The position numbers were made by a program, and so were the translations under genes. Below are positions 1 to 11,904 of a stretch of DNA of 63,417 nucleotides, in pieces. Within the stretch, counting starts at the first letter, position 1, and the number at the start of each line of letters is the position of its first letter. Below the pieces are notes generated by a model, which worked only from the letters and a program-made list of their open reading frames with translations, made no database searches and was not told the DNA's origin. The stretch comes from Cerioporus squamosus (taxonomy: Eukaryota; Basidiomycota; Agaricomycetes; Polyporales; Polyporaceae): assembly GCA_022592435.1 (NCBI GenBank), contig JABYQS010000191.1, positions 1-63,417 on the forward strand, given 5' to 3'.

Positions 1-2900
1 GACGGATCATATTTAGGGCCGGTCTGCTCGCGCTGGTCACGTGCCTGCAAATCTGGACTCGAGCTCGCTGTCGCGGACAACGAGGAGCACGCTCTCGCCG
101 CCGCCCACCATGCTCTCTGCCGCTGCTTCTCTGCGCTCGTGCGCATCCTCATCGGCGAGGGCGCAGTGCCGCCGGGCGCGCCCCACCGGAGCCCGGATCG
201 AAGGCGTGGCGTCCGCCCTCTGCCGCTGTTCGGACGCGTCGGGGCGGTCCGGCCGTGCCCGCTGCGGTCTTTCCTGCCAGAGAAACAAACAGTGTCACCG
301 TGGGCAAATATTCATGGTCCTACTGGGACCATATATAAACCATACTGATACCTGACTAAATGATCATTAGCTGATTTGTCTGTCCGATCACTAAAAGACG
401 ATTTTATATAGTCCCCCTGCCTAGCATGAGATGACTATATTCTCTAATTAGCGGATGACCTTAGTGTATGCTCAAGGCGTAGACTATGCAAAGAGTAGGC
501 ATGAATTATGTGCTCATGGTTTTATCGTAGCCATTGCCTGTCCTCAATGGAACAAAGAACTGGTTCATAGTGCATCTGCCGTACGTTTTCAGAGTGGTCC
601 TACAGTAAATGTGCGAACTCCCAATTTGGAAATTGACATATACCTATCATGCAGGATAACTGTGCTTCCACCATAGACAATTGACAGTTACAAAGTTATC
701 AGAAAATCAGATGGTATACATACAGTATGGTACAAGGACTGATTTGCTACGAATCAATGCCATTGGTTTAGGGCAGGTCAGGCACGAACCATGAAATCAT
801 CTCCCAGTATGTCTCCGAGCCTGATTGCCCGTATACCATGAATTATGGCAGCAACATGAACTTGCTGAGACAAAACCTGAATCTATTTCCTGTTGTTCTG
901 GGGACCACATAGTGGATGGGATGGGCAGTCGTCCATAGTAATACCATTCAAATTGGGGAGGGTCAGCACATATTGATTGAATTTTGAGCACCGGAGGAGT
1001 AAACCATAGGACCTGAAACGGGCAGTCTGTTAGGGCATGATTCCTTGCAGGGTCCGACATGCATCACCAACCATCCATTGGTGAACCATTAAGACTACGC
1101 GTGCTGCAACCTGTCTATAGACATTGTGACCGGACAACCTCAACACATATCGCATCCTCCGGAAGAGAACATTGTTGCGCCACATGTAAGTACCATTGTG
1201 ACTGGTATGGCGTGACTTACCAGGGCAGAACCACTGTGACGCAACCAGGATGAAACCATGCAATATGCTCCTGCGCATGCTCCGCCGGGAACAGTGATGG
1301 ATTGATACAAAGCAGTCTTGCACATGCAGGCGGAGTCGGACCATGCATAAACCATGTAGATGCGGTGGCGCACGGCGTCAGCGCCCCATGCGGCACTACA
1401 ATTGGCCAACGTGGTGCGAGTACAGGAACTTGCAGGCAACTACAGGGGACCCCCGCCGCCGGCAGAGAAGCTCGGGCCAACACCGACTGGGACATGTCCC
1501 GCAAGTCATCTGAGACGGAGGATAACCCCGCCCTGTGGATCTGCAAGTGCGACGACGCAGGTCGTGCTCCGCCCGGCGCCCGCGACCGGCCACTCGGATC
1601 TGCGAAGCAGTACGTCGCGCACAAAATGCCCTGGAGCCATCTAGTCATCGGGTGAAAATGATCTACGGTGAGACGATTCCGATGAGAGGCTGACGACGTC
1701 CAACAAGAGCATAGTCACCTACCTCCGCCAACTTCAAATTGACGCACGCCCTCTGTCCCTGAGAGTGTGCTTTCGTCAGTCCCGACAGGGAGAACGGTGG
1801 TGACACGTACGGGGGGACTCCATAGCAGCGTTGTCACTCCGCTGAGGTCTAACAGACCAGCACTCTGAAGCGCGTAGCCAACGGGGCTATCGACGGTGAA
1901 CCCACCCCCACAGGACCATGACGACTTCCTTGCCAAGCGTTCAGGTCGACTCCCGCTACAAGGGCAAGGTTGACGATGAGGATGTGTATCCGAGAGTGTT
2001 ACCTGACAATCTCCTGGAAGCGGAGGGTTGTCGTCAAGACGTCGCGTAGGAACGACCATGGCGCCCTACAGTAGACATGACGGTGTCACCGCTCTAGGAT
2101 GCTCCGGCGCTGAGAGCTCTGAACAACCAAGAAGACACCTAAGAAGCAATGGGAGTATGTGAGTCTCCGGGCTCGGAGATAGGGAGGTTATCGACGTACA
2201 GCTGCCGGAGCGCGTCCATGACGAAGTCCTCCTACCGTGACGACCAAGATGCTGGCGATAGTGTTAGTCTCCATCCTGCGCGATACCAGAAGGGCCTCCT
2301 TTACAAGGTAAATCCTGAAGACGCGAATATGAAGCGTCGCGGTGCGGGCGGACATGATTCTACCCTGCAGCATTCAACTGTCCCGGCCTGCGCTATACGC
2401 GGAAGATATCGGGACTCGATCGGGATGCGCGTGGCTTGGTGTTTCGCTTTCCGGAGAATAGTCTCCCGACAGTCCCGCTTAATCTCTGTGCGATGATTGT
2501 CCGTCCAACGCTATCGAAGAGGACGTATAAGTTTGCTCTGAAGGAGCGGCCGATCGCGCTGAAGCGGGCGTAGGCCTAGCTGCTCCAAAGAGCCAAATGT
2601 CTAGGGATTTACTGCGCATGCTATCAGTTACTGAGCTCGCCATGAAAACCGCGTTCAAAGAACTACGATGTGAATTTTACGCATCTCGTACGTGCTGTAC
2701 AACGTGCACCATCCACGTTAGGACGTAGTGGTACATAGGAAAGGCTGGGGACGCGTTTCAGAAAGACCGTGCTCAACACCTACGCTGCCCGACACTAGGC
2801 CAACCTCACAAACCATGCGGGTTCGGCCCCGACAGACCATCCTGATATCCATCAGTCTGTCGGTTTCTGGAGCTATCGAAAGGGAGGCAGCGGATCGCAA
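1..2900. other. Left-end region without a supportable gene
   Basis: No open frame here shows a recognisable domain or a convincing exon chain. Bases 1-300 are GC-rich. About 300-1300 is clearly richer in A and T than the rest of the window and has many short in-frame fragments, the longest about 70 codons at 455-676 (+). Short recurrences of an ACCATTGTGAC-like string occur near 1117, 1191 and 1231. The change of base composition suggests old transposon-derived sequence, but no terminal repeats or transposase remnants could be identified. From 1300 to 2900 the composition returns to normal; the open frames (for example 1302-1655 + and 1715-2059 -) have no recognisable features. Confidence 0.5.
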
Positions 2901-2919
2901 GATCGCGTCAAAGACCTTC

Positions 2920-4330
2920 ACAGCTGTCCGCGACGAAAGCCGAGCCGACATGGGAGGCGAGACGTCGACGACAAAACAAGAAGAGCACGCGGGCTTACCT
3001 GTGATTCATCAAACCACCCAAACTGTCTCCGATGCACCAACTCCACACTGCTCCCTCGTGCACTCGTCGAATCTGCACGTCGTAGCGTACATGGCGGCAT
3101 CTAGTTCGCGTCGCACAGCGGCCGAGCATCAGAGACATGGAACAGTGGGCATGAGTCCCGTCATGAGACTCACCGTGATGAGGATACCTGGCGGGCCGTA
3201 CTGACAGACGGCTTCATCATCGGCCGTGAGTGAAGGTCTGCGAGTGCTTCTGAGCTGACGTCTGTGGTCGCAGGCCTAGGGCTATTGAGCAAGGTGGGGG
3301 CCGCACTGTCAACATTCTGAGGCGTGATTTGAAGCTTGGTGTCGCGGGGCACATGGACTGGGACACGGCGGTCAACGCGGCAGACCGTGTGGGGGATGGC
3401 CAGAGCCGAGAGCCTTGGAGATTATGGCGGGTGCACCCTACGCGAGCGATGAGAATGGCGTTTAGTGGTAAACTGACCGACACCGGTTGCGACTGGATAA
3501 GCAAGGATAGCTCAGAACAAGCTACTGCAACGAAGGAAACAGACAAACTCACGTAATCTCCAGTCGTAGAGAAGAATCCGAGGGAGGAGTAGCCGCGAAC
3601 ATCGTGGCAGCCTGCGAGCGACCTCCGGCACCGAAGCCTGGTGGAGAGGTCGAGGCAGACGCGCGAGTTTGGGTAGCGATCGAGGCACCCAGTCGGTCGA
3701 CCTGGCCGGCCAGGGCCCAGCACTGCGAACGTCTTAGACGAGACTGGACGGAGAAGACAACCGCGCACTACTCACAGTCTCGCGCTCAAACTACATGCGC
3801 TCGTCCCGCATTCGACATTGGCATTCGGTGCCACGTGCGTCCCCTGGTCTGACGGTGCCAGACTGTTAGAGTAAGACAGAGGTCAGCTTTCAAACACTGC
3901 AAAAGGACAAAGGGATAGGCTTACCGACAATGTGCTGAAACGACAGCCCCTCCGAGTCGTCAGCTGGAGCTGTGATTCTTACTGACAGCGGGGAAAGGGC
4001 AGCGATTCGGATAGACAAAGCAGACGAGTAGACAGAGCAGGGCTTAGCAGAGAGTACGAGTCTCCGGGTGGAAGCTGACCGCCAGCTCCAGCATCGTCCG
4101 CCGACGCCCGAGTCCCGACAGACGTCCTCCCCGACAGTCTGCCGACCTCCGGAGCAGTCGAAAGGACGCGCCATCGTCGCCGACATCGAGAGTCCAAACC
4201 TGAAAGACATGCACGCTCGTTAGAGATCCCACGACGAGGAGGCACACCAGGACAGTGGCAACGAGGACAAGCATAGCCAGCAGAACCAAGAGCGCGATGT
4301 GGAAGACACGAAGGCAGTGGCGAGCATGCA
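2920..4330 (-). repeat. Family R copy 1 (degenerate multi-exon gene)
   Basis: This is one of eight copies in the window of a multi-exon unit that I call family R. Reading the minus strand, exon-like patches appear in the shared order: a hydrophobic stretch near 4289-4210 rich in L and V, a patch reading TLDVGDDGASF near 4195, a patch near 3980-3920, a patch CSELSLLIQ near 3505, and a patch QNVDSAAPTL near 3325. GT..AG pairs sit between patches. The protein frame changes between neighbouring patches in ways splicing alone does not explain, so this copy is probably decayed. Function is unknown; the hydrophobic N-terminal part suggests a membrane protein. The patches are conserved as protein between diverged copies, so the ancestor was coding. 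Confidence 0.5.
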
Positions 4331-4600
4331 GTAACGCGGGTAGGTTACGACTGAGTCACCCGTCACAGTCACGCATCACGCATGAAGCTCGGAGCTCACC
4401 GAACTGAAGATCGACGTCCGCGTCTGCCGCCTCTCGAACCACGGCAATCCATGCACGAATACATCATTGACGCGAGCTTCAAGGATACAGAAACATTCGA
4501 TGATAAGGTGGACTACTCAGAATGCCGTATACGCCTTCCCCATGGCACTTTTCGCCGCAGCTCTCGTCTCCCCGACCTTTCCCATGCATCCCGAGAGTGC
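3450..4600. repeat. Direct repeat D1, left copy (about 1.15 kb)
   Basis: This segment is nearly identical to 30891-32041 in the same orientation, with only a few substitutions seen by eye (for example CCCGAGTCCC here against CCCGAATCCC there). It contains most of family R copy 1 and, at its right end (4500-4600), the last codons of a helical protein gene whose full version is at 31958-33065. Here those codons are cut off from any upstream exon. Confidence 0.85.
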
Positions 4601-4639
4601 AATCATTAACGACCGTCGCCCTCAAGCCTACCAACGTAC

Positions 4640-5360
4640 GGTAAGTCAATCGTCACTTAATGTAGCGAATGAATGTTCATGAACTGGCACCGTTACCTCG
4701 GCTCCTTGGTAGTGTTGCTGGCGCTCGATAACCTCCATCTGAGGGCTACACCAACGCATCTTCTTGATTAGTCCGGCATAACCAATGGCGTCATGCTACA
4801 CGAGAGGCTCATGCCTATATCAGGCGTTCGGGCGGGGATGGCAAGTTGCTGTGAGGGGACGTACGTGATAATCGACGACATGGTCGCGAAATCCAAGCTG
4901 TTGCTAGAGCAGTGGCGGCAGCGGCGGTTGTGGTCACGACACCTCCGCCACCTGTGCGAGCCACTCGAGGCGGACAAAGGCGGTTGAAGCGCGTGAAAGA
5001 CAATGTATCGACACGGTGAAACTGATGGTATACAGTGAGTGGCTCTTACCTCTCCGCCGCGTCACCAATGTCTGTGAGGCAACAGCGCCGACCGCCAGGT
5101 TGGCGGACGGAGTAAGCGCAAGAGAAGCGGGGACCAGCTCGAGGCACTTGACGTCGAGGCTCAACAACCGATAGTCGATGTCGCCATCTCCAGTCTATCT
5201 TGTGGGCACGATGAGCACGATGCGCTCACAGAGGGGCGTGTGAGAGCGGCGCGGACACCGCACGAAGAAGACCGGGAGGGAGCACGGAGAGAGGTCTGAG
5301 GAAGCAAACGGAGCGTAGCGGCAACGCAACAGAACTGACGATACATACCTCTATCCAAAG
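4640..5360 (-). pseudogene. Diverged relic of the 33.75-35.2 kb segment
   Basis: Two patches of diverged similarity lie in the same order as at 33.75-34.24 kb and 34.46-35.2 kb. The first shares the stretch around 4700-4740 and the codons for SRASTAFVRLEW (about 5000). The second, 5160-5360, resembles part of module X. On the minus strand a phrase reading DVKCLEL is conserved between copies (AVKCLEL in the other), which argues for a once-coding frame. In this copy the frame carries a TAG stop near 5197 where the other copy has a sense codon. It is best explained as a decayed gene; its function is unknown. Confidence 0.5.
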
Positions 5361-5702
5361 CCCGGCAGGCAAGTCCGTGTAAAAGCTGCGCATGCAAAAA
5401 CCGTATGAGCCAACCACTGTCCTTTGGAACGATCCAGACGCGCTCACCTTGTCATCGACATACACGTAGGGACAGAGGGGCCTCGATGTTGATAACCGTA
5501 GGTTGAATAGAGGTCAGGGTCTTGCATCTTCTTAAACGACAGGTAGGGGCCCGGGCCCCGGCATCTTCAGCCTTATTGCTACGGCGGACAAACGTCAAGG
5601 GATCGACTGCAGACTGTCGATCACGCGACACCTTGGCAAAGCCGCAAGCAGGAGGGACGTATAGGAGTCGCACAGCATGAGCTGGCGGTCGTCTGTCTGG
5701 AA

Positions 5703-6161
5703 TTAGAACAAACATACCGTGATCTCCGTGATAAGGTTTGACTGAGCTATGTCCTGAGCCTTCAGCTTCTCCAAGATCGTTCGAAGCGATCCGAGTGCGC
5801 GGACAATAGCAACTTCTACCTCTTCGGGAGAGCGCGGAGGGGCATGGGGAGCAGCAATCGCTTGACTCTCGTCGACTGCGATGCGTCGAGCAGCGAGGAG
5901 TTGAAATATCTTGCCTCGTAGGACCGCGAGTCTGTCAGCGAAGCCGCGTGAGGTACTCGAGGTAGTCTTGAGTGGGAGAAGAAGAGCCTCGAACTGATGC
6001 TGGAGCAAACTGTATGAATAAGAGCATGAGGACGACGTTGTGAAGATTATTACCTCAGGAAGCTCAAGAACTCCAAGTTCGGTAGCAATGAAATTCACGC
6101 GATGCTCAAGTCCCTCTTTCCTGTGGATGGGGTAGTACGGGCCGAACGCGATCCAGGACAT
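5703..6161 (-). CDS. Predicted helix-rich protein, possibly partial
   Basis: The minus strand encodes a short N-terminal exon beginning MSWIAFGPYYPIH, a likely 54-base intron (GTAATA...CCAG, about 6050-5999), and then an exon dominated by amphipathic helix-like sequence (ADRLAVLRGKIFQLLAARR, later VRALGSLRTILEKLKAQD). It ends at a TAA around 5703 soon after LITEIT, where a GTATGT donor-like site could instead lead to a further exon. The ATG at 6161 is chosen because the upstream extension has no ATG. No domain is recognised. It resembles the genes at 6987-8219, 31958-33065 and 44018-45263 in size class and helical character, and may belong to the same loose family. Confidence 0.5.
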   Translation of the reverse strand: MSWIAFGPYYPIHRKEGLEHRVNFIATELGVLELPEVIIFTTSSSCSYSYSLLQHQFEALLLPLKTTSSTSRGFADRLAVLRGKIFQLLAARRIAVDESQAIAAPHAPPRSPEEVEVAIVRALGSLRTILEKLKAQDIAQSNLITEITVCLF

Positions 6162-6986
6162 TTTTGAGCTATGGCGGAAGTCAGTGGAGGAGGGAGGAAT
6201 CGCGAATCGCGACACGCACAGACCTTGTCAATCTGGACCTCCCTGAGACATTCTGAGCCACTTGGGAGCGTGTTTGTGGTGGTGTGCGGAAGGTGAGGAG
6301 AGGCGCAAATGGGCAAAGAAAGGCACAAAGCAACAGCGCAAATAGTCTCAAGAGACTCAAGGGGCAGCAGATGCCGGATGCCGTATGTTGCGAGTTCCGG
6401 GTTGACGAGGGCGCGACGTTGGGGACAAAGGAGACGAGTCGAACGGAGGAGGGAACGACAGAAATGCATGTTCATGACAATCTTGTGAATGAAGCGGACG
6501 TGGCCTCACTCGACCAGAGCAATCAGTCTACTAGAGTCGCGCTGCCCTTGCTCCTGTGATCTTCCTGTGAATATTCTAGTGGATTGGAGGAGAAGAGACA
6601 GCGTCTGCGGGCGCTTCGTGCAAGCGTGGCTGTGCAATGCCTAGAGCTACCCGCAAGTGGGATCTTGGTACGCTGCGGCGTGCCGAGTACGGTTTTCCAC
6701 CTCCTCGTCCTCGCACGACAATCGAAGCGGACCCGCGGCATGCGCAGGTGCGGCCACGGGGGCCGCAAGCAATCTCGTACGGCAAACAAAAACGCCGAGA
6801 ACTTCTGATTATATGCTCCTGTCGGGCAGTGAGACATAGCGGTCATGGCACAGTATCACAATCGGCTGACGCAGGACGACGACAAGAATGCATAGCTAGC
6901 AGGAGACGACACGGAGATGGACAGAGCGGAGAGAGCGATAGAGACCACTGGCCACTGCGAGGCTGAAGCGGCATAGGGCAGGCAGG

Positions 6987-8219
6987 CTACCGAGCCAAAG
7001 AACGCCTGAGGCTATCCGCCTTCTCCTGGCTCTCGAGAACAGCCTGCAACAACAGTCAGCGAGATAGAAGTATGAGATATGGAGTTACTGGCCTTGATCA
7101 GTTCAGTCACCTCCAGCGCCTTCTTCTTGCACATATCGAGCCCGACGGACAGCTCCTCCTCTATCTCAAGGCTGCCGTTCTCGGAGATAAGCATGCGAGG
7201 GTGGGATACATCGTCATAATGCTACGTGCAGGAAGCGTTGTCAGCAGTGTTCGCCTCGTGGGCGGTAGGTACTCACCTCAACGGTGCGCAGAAGCTCTCG
7301 CTGGACCGATAGTTGGCATTCAACGTTCTTCTGAAGGTCGCACAGCCTCCGCAAGGTCTCCCGCTGCACCTGTAGCGGAACGGCGCCGGAGAACCATGCC
7401 ACGCATGCGGAGTCCACTGCAGAAGCTGCCTCCTGCACCGCCAGCTGGCGCTCCCGATACAACTCCGTCAACTTGTCGGCAACAGCACCGATGTTTGTGC
7501 GTATCTCAGCATCTGATGGTGCCTTGAGAGGTGCGAGCAGCTCCTCCAGCTTGTCCTTCGCGATCAACTCGATGAGAGCTAGTCGGCGCACGCATGTACA
7601 GGAGTGTCACTCACTTCGGGCAAGCTCAAGGCTTCACAGATGCACAAGACATCGACGGCGTCGTGCAGTACGAGGTCTACGCGGTTGTGTAACAACGGAA
7701 GAGCGGACTGGAGGTCGCGAATCTCCACTGATAGCCTGATTTTCTGAGGCTGCAACATATCCGGGAGCGATGCCTCGTATAAGGACCAAACCTGGAAAGC
7801 GCGTCAGTGTACATACTGCTGCTTCACGATCGACCGTACCTTCCCCACTGCGTCGCCGAGTTCCTTGTCGAGACGCCTCAAAGTGAGTAGGGTCTCGAGC
7901 AGCTTCCCATAGGCATCTACACGACGAACTTCCTGCGCCTGTTCCCAGATGCACTGCAAACTACGCGTGCAATACTCAGTATTGCCTGCCTTCCAGAAGG
8001 ACAGCCAGAGGTCCTTCCAATGGTGGAGATCCGCGACCGACATGGCCAACGCTCTGCGGTATTTGGTGAGCGACAAGAGGCAGGTACCAAGATCGCGACG
8101 TACTTTGAAATTGCAGAGTCCAGTTCGGCTGCAAGTCGACTGATGTCAGACGACTTGCGACAGAGGAGTTCGAAGATCCCCGTAGTGATAGCATCGTCCG
8201 CTGTGAGCACGTGAGACAT
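6987..8219 (-). CDS. Predicted all-helical protein of about 340 residues, copy 1
   Basis: Six exons can be chained on the minus strand from the ATG at 8219: MSHVLTADDAITTG..., then exons starting ALAMSVADLHHW, VWSLYEASLPDM, DKLEELLAPLKAPSD and HYDDVSHPRML, and a final exon AVLESQEKADSLRR that ends at the TAG at 6987-6989. Introns are about 45-60 bases with GT..AG ends; the last donor looks like GC instead of GT. The product is nearly all predicted helix with coiled-coil-like stretches and no signal peptide. No family is recognised. An almost identical copy lies at 20827-22059. Intact frames in both copies argue that the gene is functional or very recently duplicated. Confidence 0.6.
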
Positions 8220-8575
8220 GACGAGAGAAGGGCACTGTCGGCAAACACAATGTGAGACGAGGGATGGCAGCCGTTCGTCACGAATATTATATGGAGAAGG
8301 GCTGGAAAGGCCCTTGCGCCGACTCAGGCTGCGGATACGCCGACAGTTCGAAAGAACATAGGTGCCCCTGAGGTTGCACATGTACAGAGGGGGCACGAGA
8401 GCAAACGTCTTGGCTATCGCAGCGAATGGACACAAGGGCATGTGATACAATGCACAAGGAGTTCAGACAAGCATACGATGGCAATGAGACTGGATTCCAG
8501 TTTGAACCGAATGGTAGAGACCGATAGTACAATACTCCGTGCAAAGTGCCAACACGTACCGACGAGTAAACAATA

Positions 8576-8591
8576 CCCCCCCCCCCCCCCC
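8576..8591. repeat. C16 homopolymer
   Basis: Sixteen C in a row; the matching site in direct repeat D2 right copy (22416-22426) has eleven. It is the main length difference between the two copies. Confidence 0.95.
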
Positions 8592-9430
8592 GCCAGCACC
8601 ATCCAAACGAACGCGCCATTGTTGCAGACATCAGACCGGACTTGCGATTGAAAGGAAGAACAAGCGAGCACGTGGACGGAGGACTATCGCTGAACATTCG
8701 ATCAGTGACGATTCGACCGGCACATGTCCCTGGATGAGCAATGACTGTTCAGAACAAGCCAGCCAGCGAGAATGGGGTGAGGGAACCGGAAACGCACGCT
8801 CCATCGATGAGGACATCGTGGTCGATTGACCTCCGGCACCCGTCCTTGACAGTAAAGGTGGAGACAAAGTGTGCTAGGACGCATAGCAGTCAGCACCAGT
8901 CAGTCGACCTGGCCGGCCGCGTGGTGCGGACGTCTTGGGGAGGACTGGAGGGAGAGGACAACCAACCGTCAGCTCGCAATGCACACGCGCCCGTTTGCCG
9001 CATTCGACACTCACCACGCGCACGCGACCACGGGCTCGCGCTCATCCGACATACGCACGTCCCGCCATTCGACAATCGCTCCTTGATCGTCGGCGCCGCG
9101 TTCGTCTCCTGCATGATGTTGCCGACGAGGCGGGAAACGACATAGAGATCGTCGCTCAAACGCTGCAAAGGGACATAGGGACAGACATACCGACAATCGG
9201 GGTGAAACGACAATGGTCTGATCCAGTCCTCCTTCGGCGGCGATGTAACAGCAGCACGGCTCATGAACAGCGGACTGAGTAGACAAAGCAGGGCGGACGT
9301 GGACGAGCACCAGTCTCCAGGTGGAAGCTGTCCGCCGGCTCCAGCATCATCCGCCGACGCCCGGGTCCTGATCTCCGGAGCGGTCGATAGAACGCGCCAT
9401 TGTCGCCGACATCGACGAGAGTCCGACCTT
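8590..9430 (-). repeat. Family R copy 2
   Basis: On the minus strand this carries the shared landmarks: VDVGDNGAFYRPLRRS near 9410, an exon-like patch PPKEDWIRPLSFHPD near 9220, a spliced-looking block 9160-9020 bounded by TTTGCAG and GTGAGTG, a further block after CTCCAG near 8940, and CSEQSLLIQ near 8750. It lies upstream of the helical gene 6987-8219 but no continuous open frame joins the two. The 198-codon frame running from 9486 to 8890 crosses obvious splice signals and is probably not translated as such. Confidence 0.55.
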
Positions 9431-10301
9431 GAAAGACTTCGACGCTCGCGAATAGATAGAGGAGAGGTCTGGGAGAGGTCGAGCATAGCGAGGCACAGAG
9501 GCGCGCACGCAGCTGTGATCGGAGCGGATATCCCCGAGGCGTCAGTCTTTTCCTCACAAGGATGGTCTAGACTCTAGATTGTTTGTTATCAAAACCTTTC
9601 GGATTCCTGAAGGCTGACAGTAGACACGAGCTCAGCTCTAGATATGTGAGCATAGCCTGTTTATCTTTGATCGCTGGCCGCACTGGGGGAAACGCCGGAT
9701 TCCGGAAAATTGGTCTCGACCTCCTGCTCCTCCATAGGCCGTGCCCATTGCCTTCTGCGCTATCGCTGAATGTTCAGCCTCTCGTCCACCATCGTTGGCA
9801 CTTCGTCCACCAGCTTTGGCACTTGTCAAAGGAGAAATACAGAGGTGCAGACCGCGAGTAGTCTCGAAAGGTATACGTAAGTGTTCTCTCCTCAATGGTT
9901 GGCTAAACCGCTATCTGAATCGCCAGAAAGCCTTCGGAGACAACAAACCAATCGGCACTTCGGTATGTGACCACCGTGCAGGCACTTGCCGCTTGTCACG
10001 ATTGCCAGTGACGGGACAGAGAGGATGGCCCAACGACAACTTGCCGCCGCATTGCGTTCGATTGAACCTCGACCAGATGATCGACGCGAAGAAGGATAGA
10101 CAAAGAGTCTGTCGTGAGTATCCATTTGCAATATACCTAGCGCTTTGGATGACGTGCGTCCTGCCCAAGGCCAATAACACCTTTTTGATTACATGCTACT
10201 TAAGACCTCCGTACGTCCTGTCCTCGTCACTTACTCTTCTTGTAGGTTGCATCCCAATGAGTGCAAACATACCCGTCCCAAGGTAACGAACTTTTTCCGT
10301 A
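9430..10301. other. Interval without a resolved gene
   Basis: Several splice-like sites occur on the plus strand (GTATGT near 9962, GTGAGT near 10112, GTACGT near 10212). The stretch may hold upstream exons of the gene at 10302-11265, but no exon chain could be connected with confidence. Confidence 0.4.
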
Positions 10302-11265
10302 GTGTCAAGCGAACATGCTAAGCATGCGTACAGTTCGATTGAGACAATTAGTCCAGCGTGGGTTGCGGATGTCAACCACGATCCAGATGCTCCTCTTATC
10401 CCGGCAACTGTAACCGTTGCACGAATTCATTTACCCAACGGGCAGGCAGAACGGGGTGAGCGCTCATGCTGGCGGGCTCTTTCGCAAGGGACTGACTCAT
10501 GACAACGTAGCCGCCTTGATCATAATGCATGCCACCAGCGGCGAGATTCTCCTGAAGACTGTCATCGAGGACGATTGGAGGATCCACGTCTTCCCGTATC
10601 AGTCGGTAAGTGATTTGTCACTCTCTTCCATGCTCCATTGCCTGACGTCAAAGGTGATACTTCACATGTAGGCCCGTCCTGAGTGCCAAGTTGTACACGA
10701 GGTCTTCGAGTGGGGCCTTTGGCTGCAGTTCGCAACGGTTATTGACAGAAGTCGGTTCCAAGTGTTGATTTATGCAGGCCAAAGCCTGGCGCAGACGTAC
10801 GATGAAATATTGCAGGCTACGTTGGATCACGTCGTCTCCTCCATAGGACCTCTTCCAGGAGCTCGCCATGGCTCAGAAGCCCTTCCTGCGCCGCCTTATA
10901 GTCCAGACCCTCCGTCCCTTCCGCCGCACTACATCCCAGAACCACTGTCCTCTGTACCGTCCTACAGCACAGATCTCCTATCCCCTGCACCGGCCTACAG
11001 CGCAGAAGTTCCGACCCCTGCACCGGCCTACAGCGCAGAAGTCTCGATCTCTGCACCGACCTGCAACGTAGAAGTCCCGACTCCTACTCCCATCGATCTG
11101 CCGGACAGGCCCTTCAATCTTCCTACTGTACGCCGGTACGTAAGCAGTTTTTCTCGTTAGTCTTCATTACACTGGAACGTGTAACCTAGGCCTGCACGTG
11201 CTGCCACAGCAGCTTCAAGTCTCCTGTCTCGGGTGTCGGGGTGGTTCCGCAAGCGCAGCGAGTAA
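10302..11265 (+). CDS. Unknown protein with a Pro-rich tandem peptide repeat
   Basis: Four exons chain cleanly: about 10302-10455, 10511-10605, 10672-11135 and 11190-11265, with the stop TAA at 11263-11265. Introns are 55, 66 and 54 bases, all GT..AG. The folded part includes EDDWRIHVFPYQS, VVHEVFEWGLWLQF and SRFQVLIYAGQSLAQTYDEI. It is followed by a disordered region with near-repeats of about 12 residues built on APAYSAEVPTP, and a basic C-terminus ending RKRSE. The first exon opens at GTG with no upstream ATG in frame, so the true start is likely in an earlier exon. No family is recognised. Confidence 0.6.
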
Positions 11266-11904
11266 AGTGGAGTGGTCCCTGCGCTGTCAATCCGTGTCTC
11301 GGTAATAGTCCGTCGTCCCTTCTTCTGTATGTATGTCGTGTTTGTATCTGTATTTCCTGTTTCGGTCCGCGATCCGCCATGCAAACGAAACTAGACTCTA
11401 GGTCAGCGAAATGCATGAAGTTGACGGCATCATATATGACGGCCCAGGTGGCGTAAGGTCACGCCTGCTAATGGGGAATTGCCGGTGGGTCACTACCGCA
11501 AGAGCGGAATGCGTATACAAAGGGCGACAGTTGATTGATACCTAACAAGTGGAAGGTGATATGGCTTGTTGAAGATGCCGAGTGCGAAGAGGTGCGGAGG
11601 ACGTATGCTACAGATACGCGACCGCGAGACCCCGGGGCTGGCCTCAACGTCGCATGGGCAGCTTCCCATACTCTTCGCAGGCAAGATTAGCTGGAAGCGA
11701 AGATAGGCCTGCACGGAACATTCGAGCAGTAAGTCTGCTGACATCCGGCTTGAGGGTTCTATGAGCTTCTCCGCATATGCCATGCACGTTGATTGAGTCT
11801 ATATAGTCAAGCCCGCATGAGCTCGTTCCTTCATCTACTTTGTCAATACAGCGGCGCAAATACAGGGATGCACTAGTCCATTTGGATTACGAACGCGCAT
11901 GATT

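Larger units (their letters stand above)
6976..9422. repeat. Direct repeat D2, left copy (about 2.45 kb)
   Basis: The segment matches 20816-23254 in the same orientation with only scattered substitutions (for example CCTGAGG against CATGAGG near the left end). It carries the helical gene 6987-8219 and family R copy 2. The largest difference is a cytosine run of 16 here (8576-8591) against 11 in the other copy (22416-22426). Confidence 0.9.

Noticed and set aside
8890..9486. 198-codon minus-strand frame (and its 241-codon relative at 22725-23450)
   Set aside because: It crosses TTTGCAG and GTGAGTG splice signals, and other family R copies have frame-breaking indels there. The open frame is probably a by-product of GC-rich sequence.
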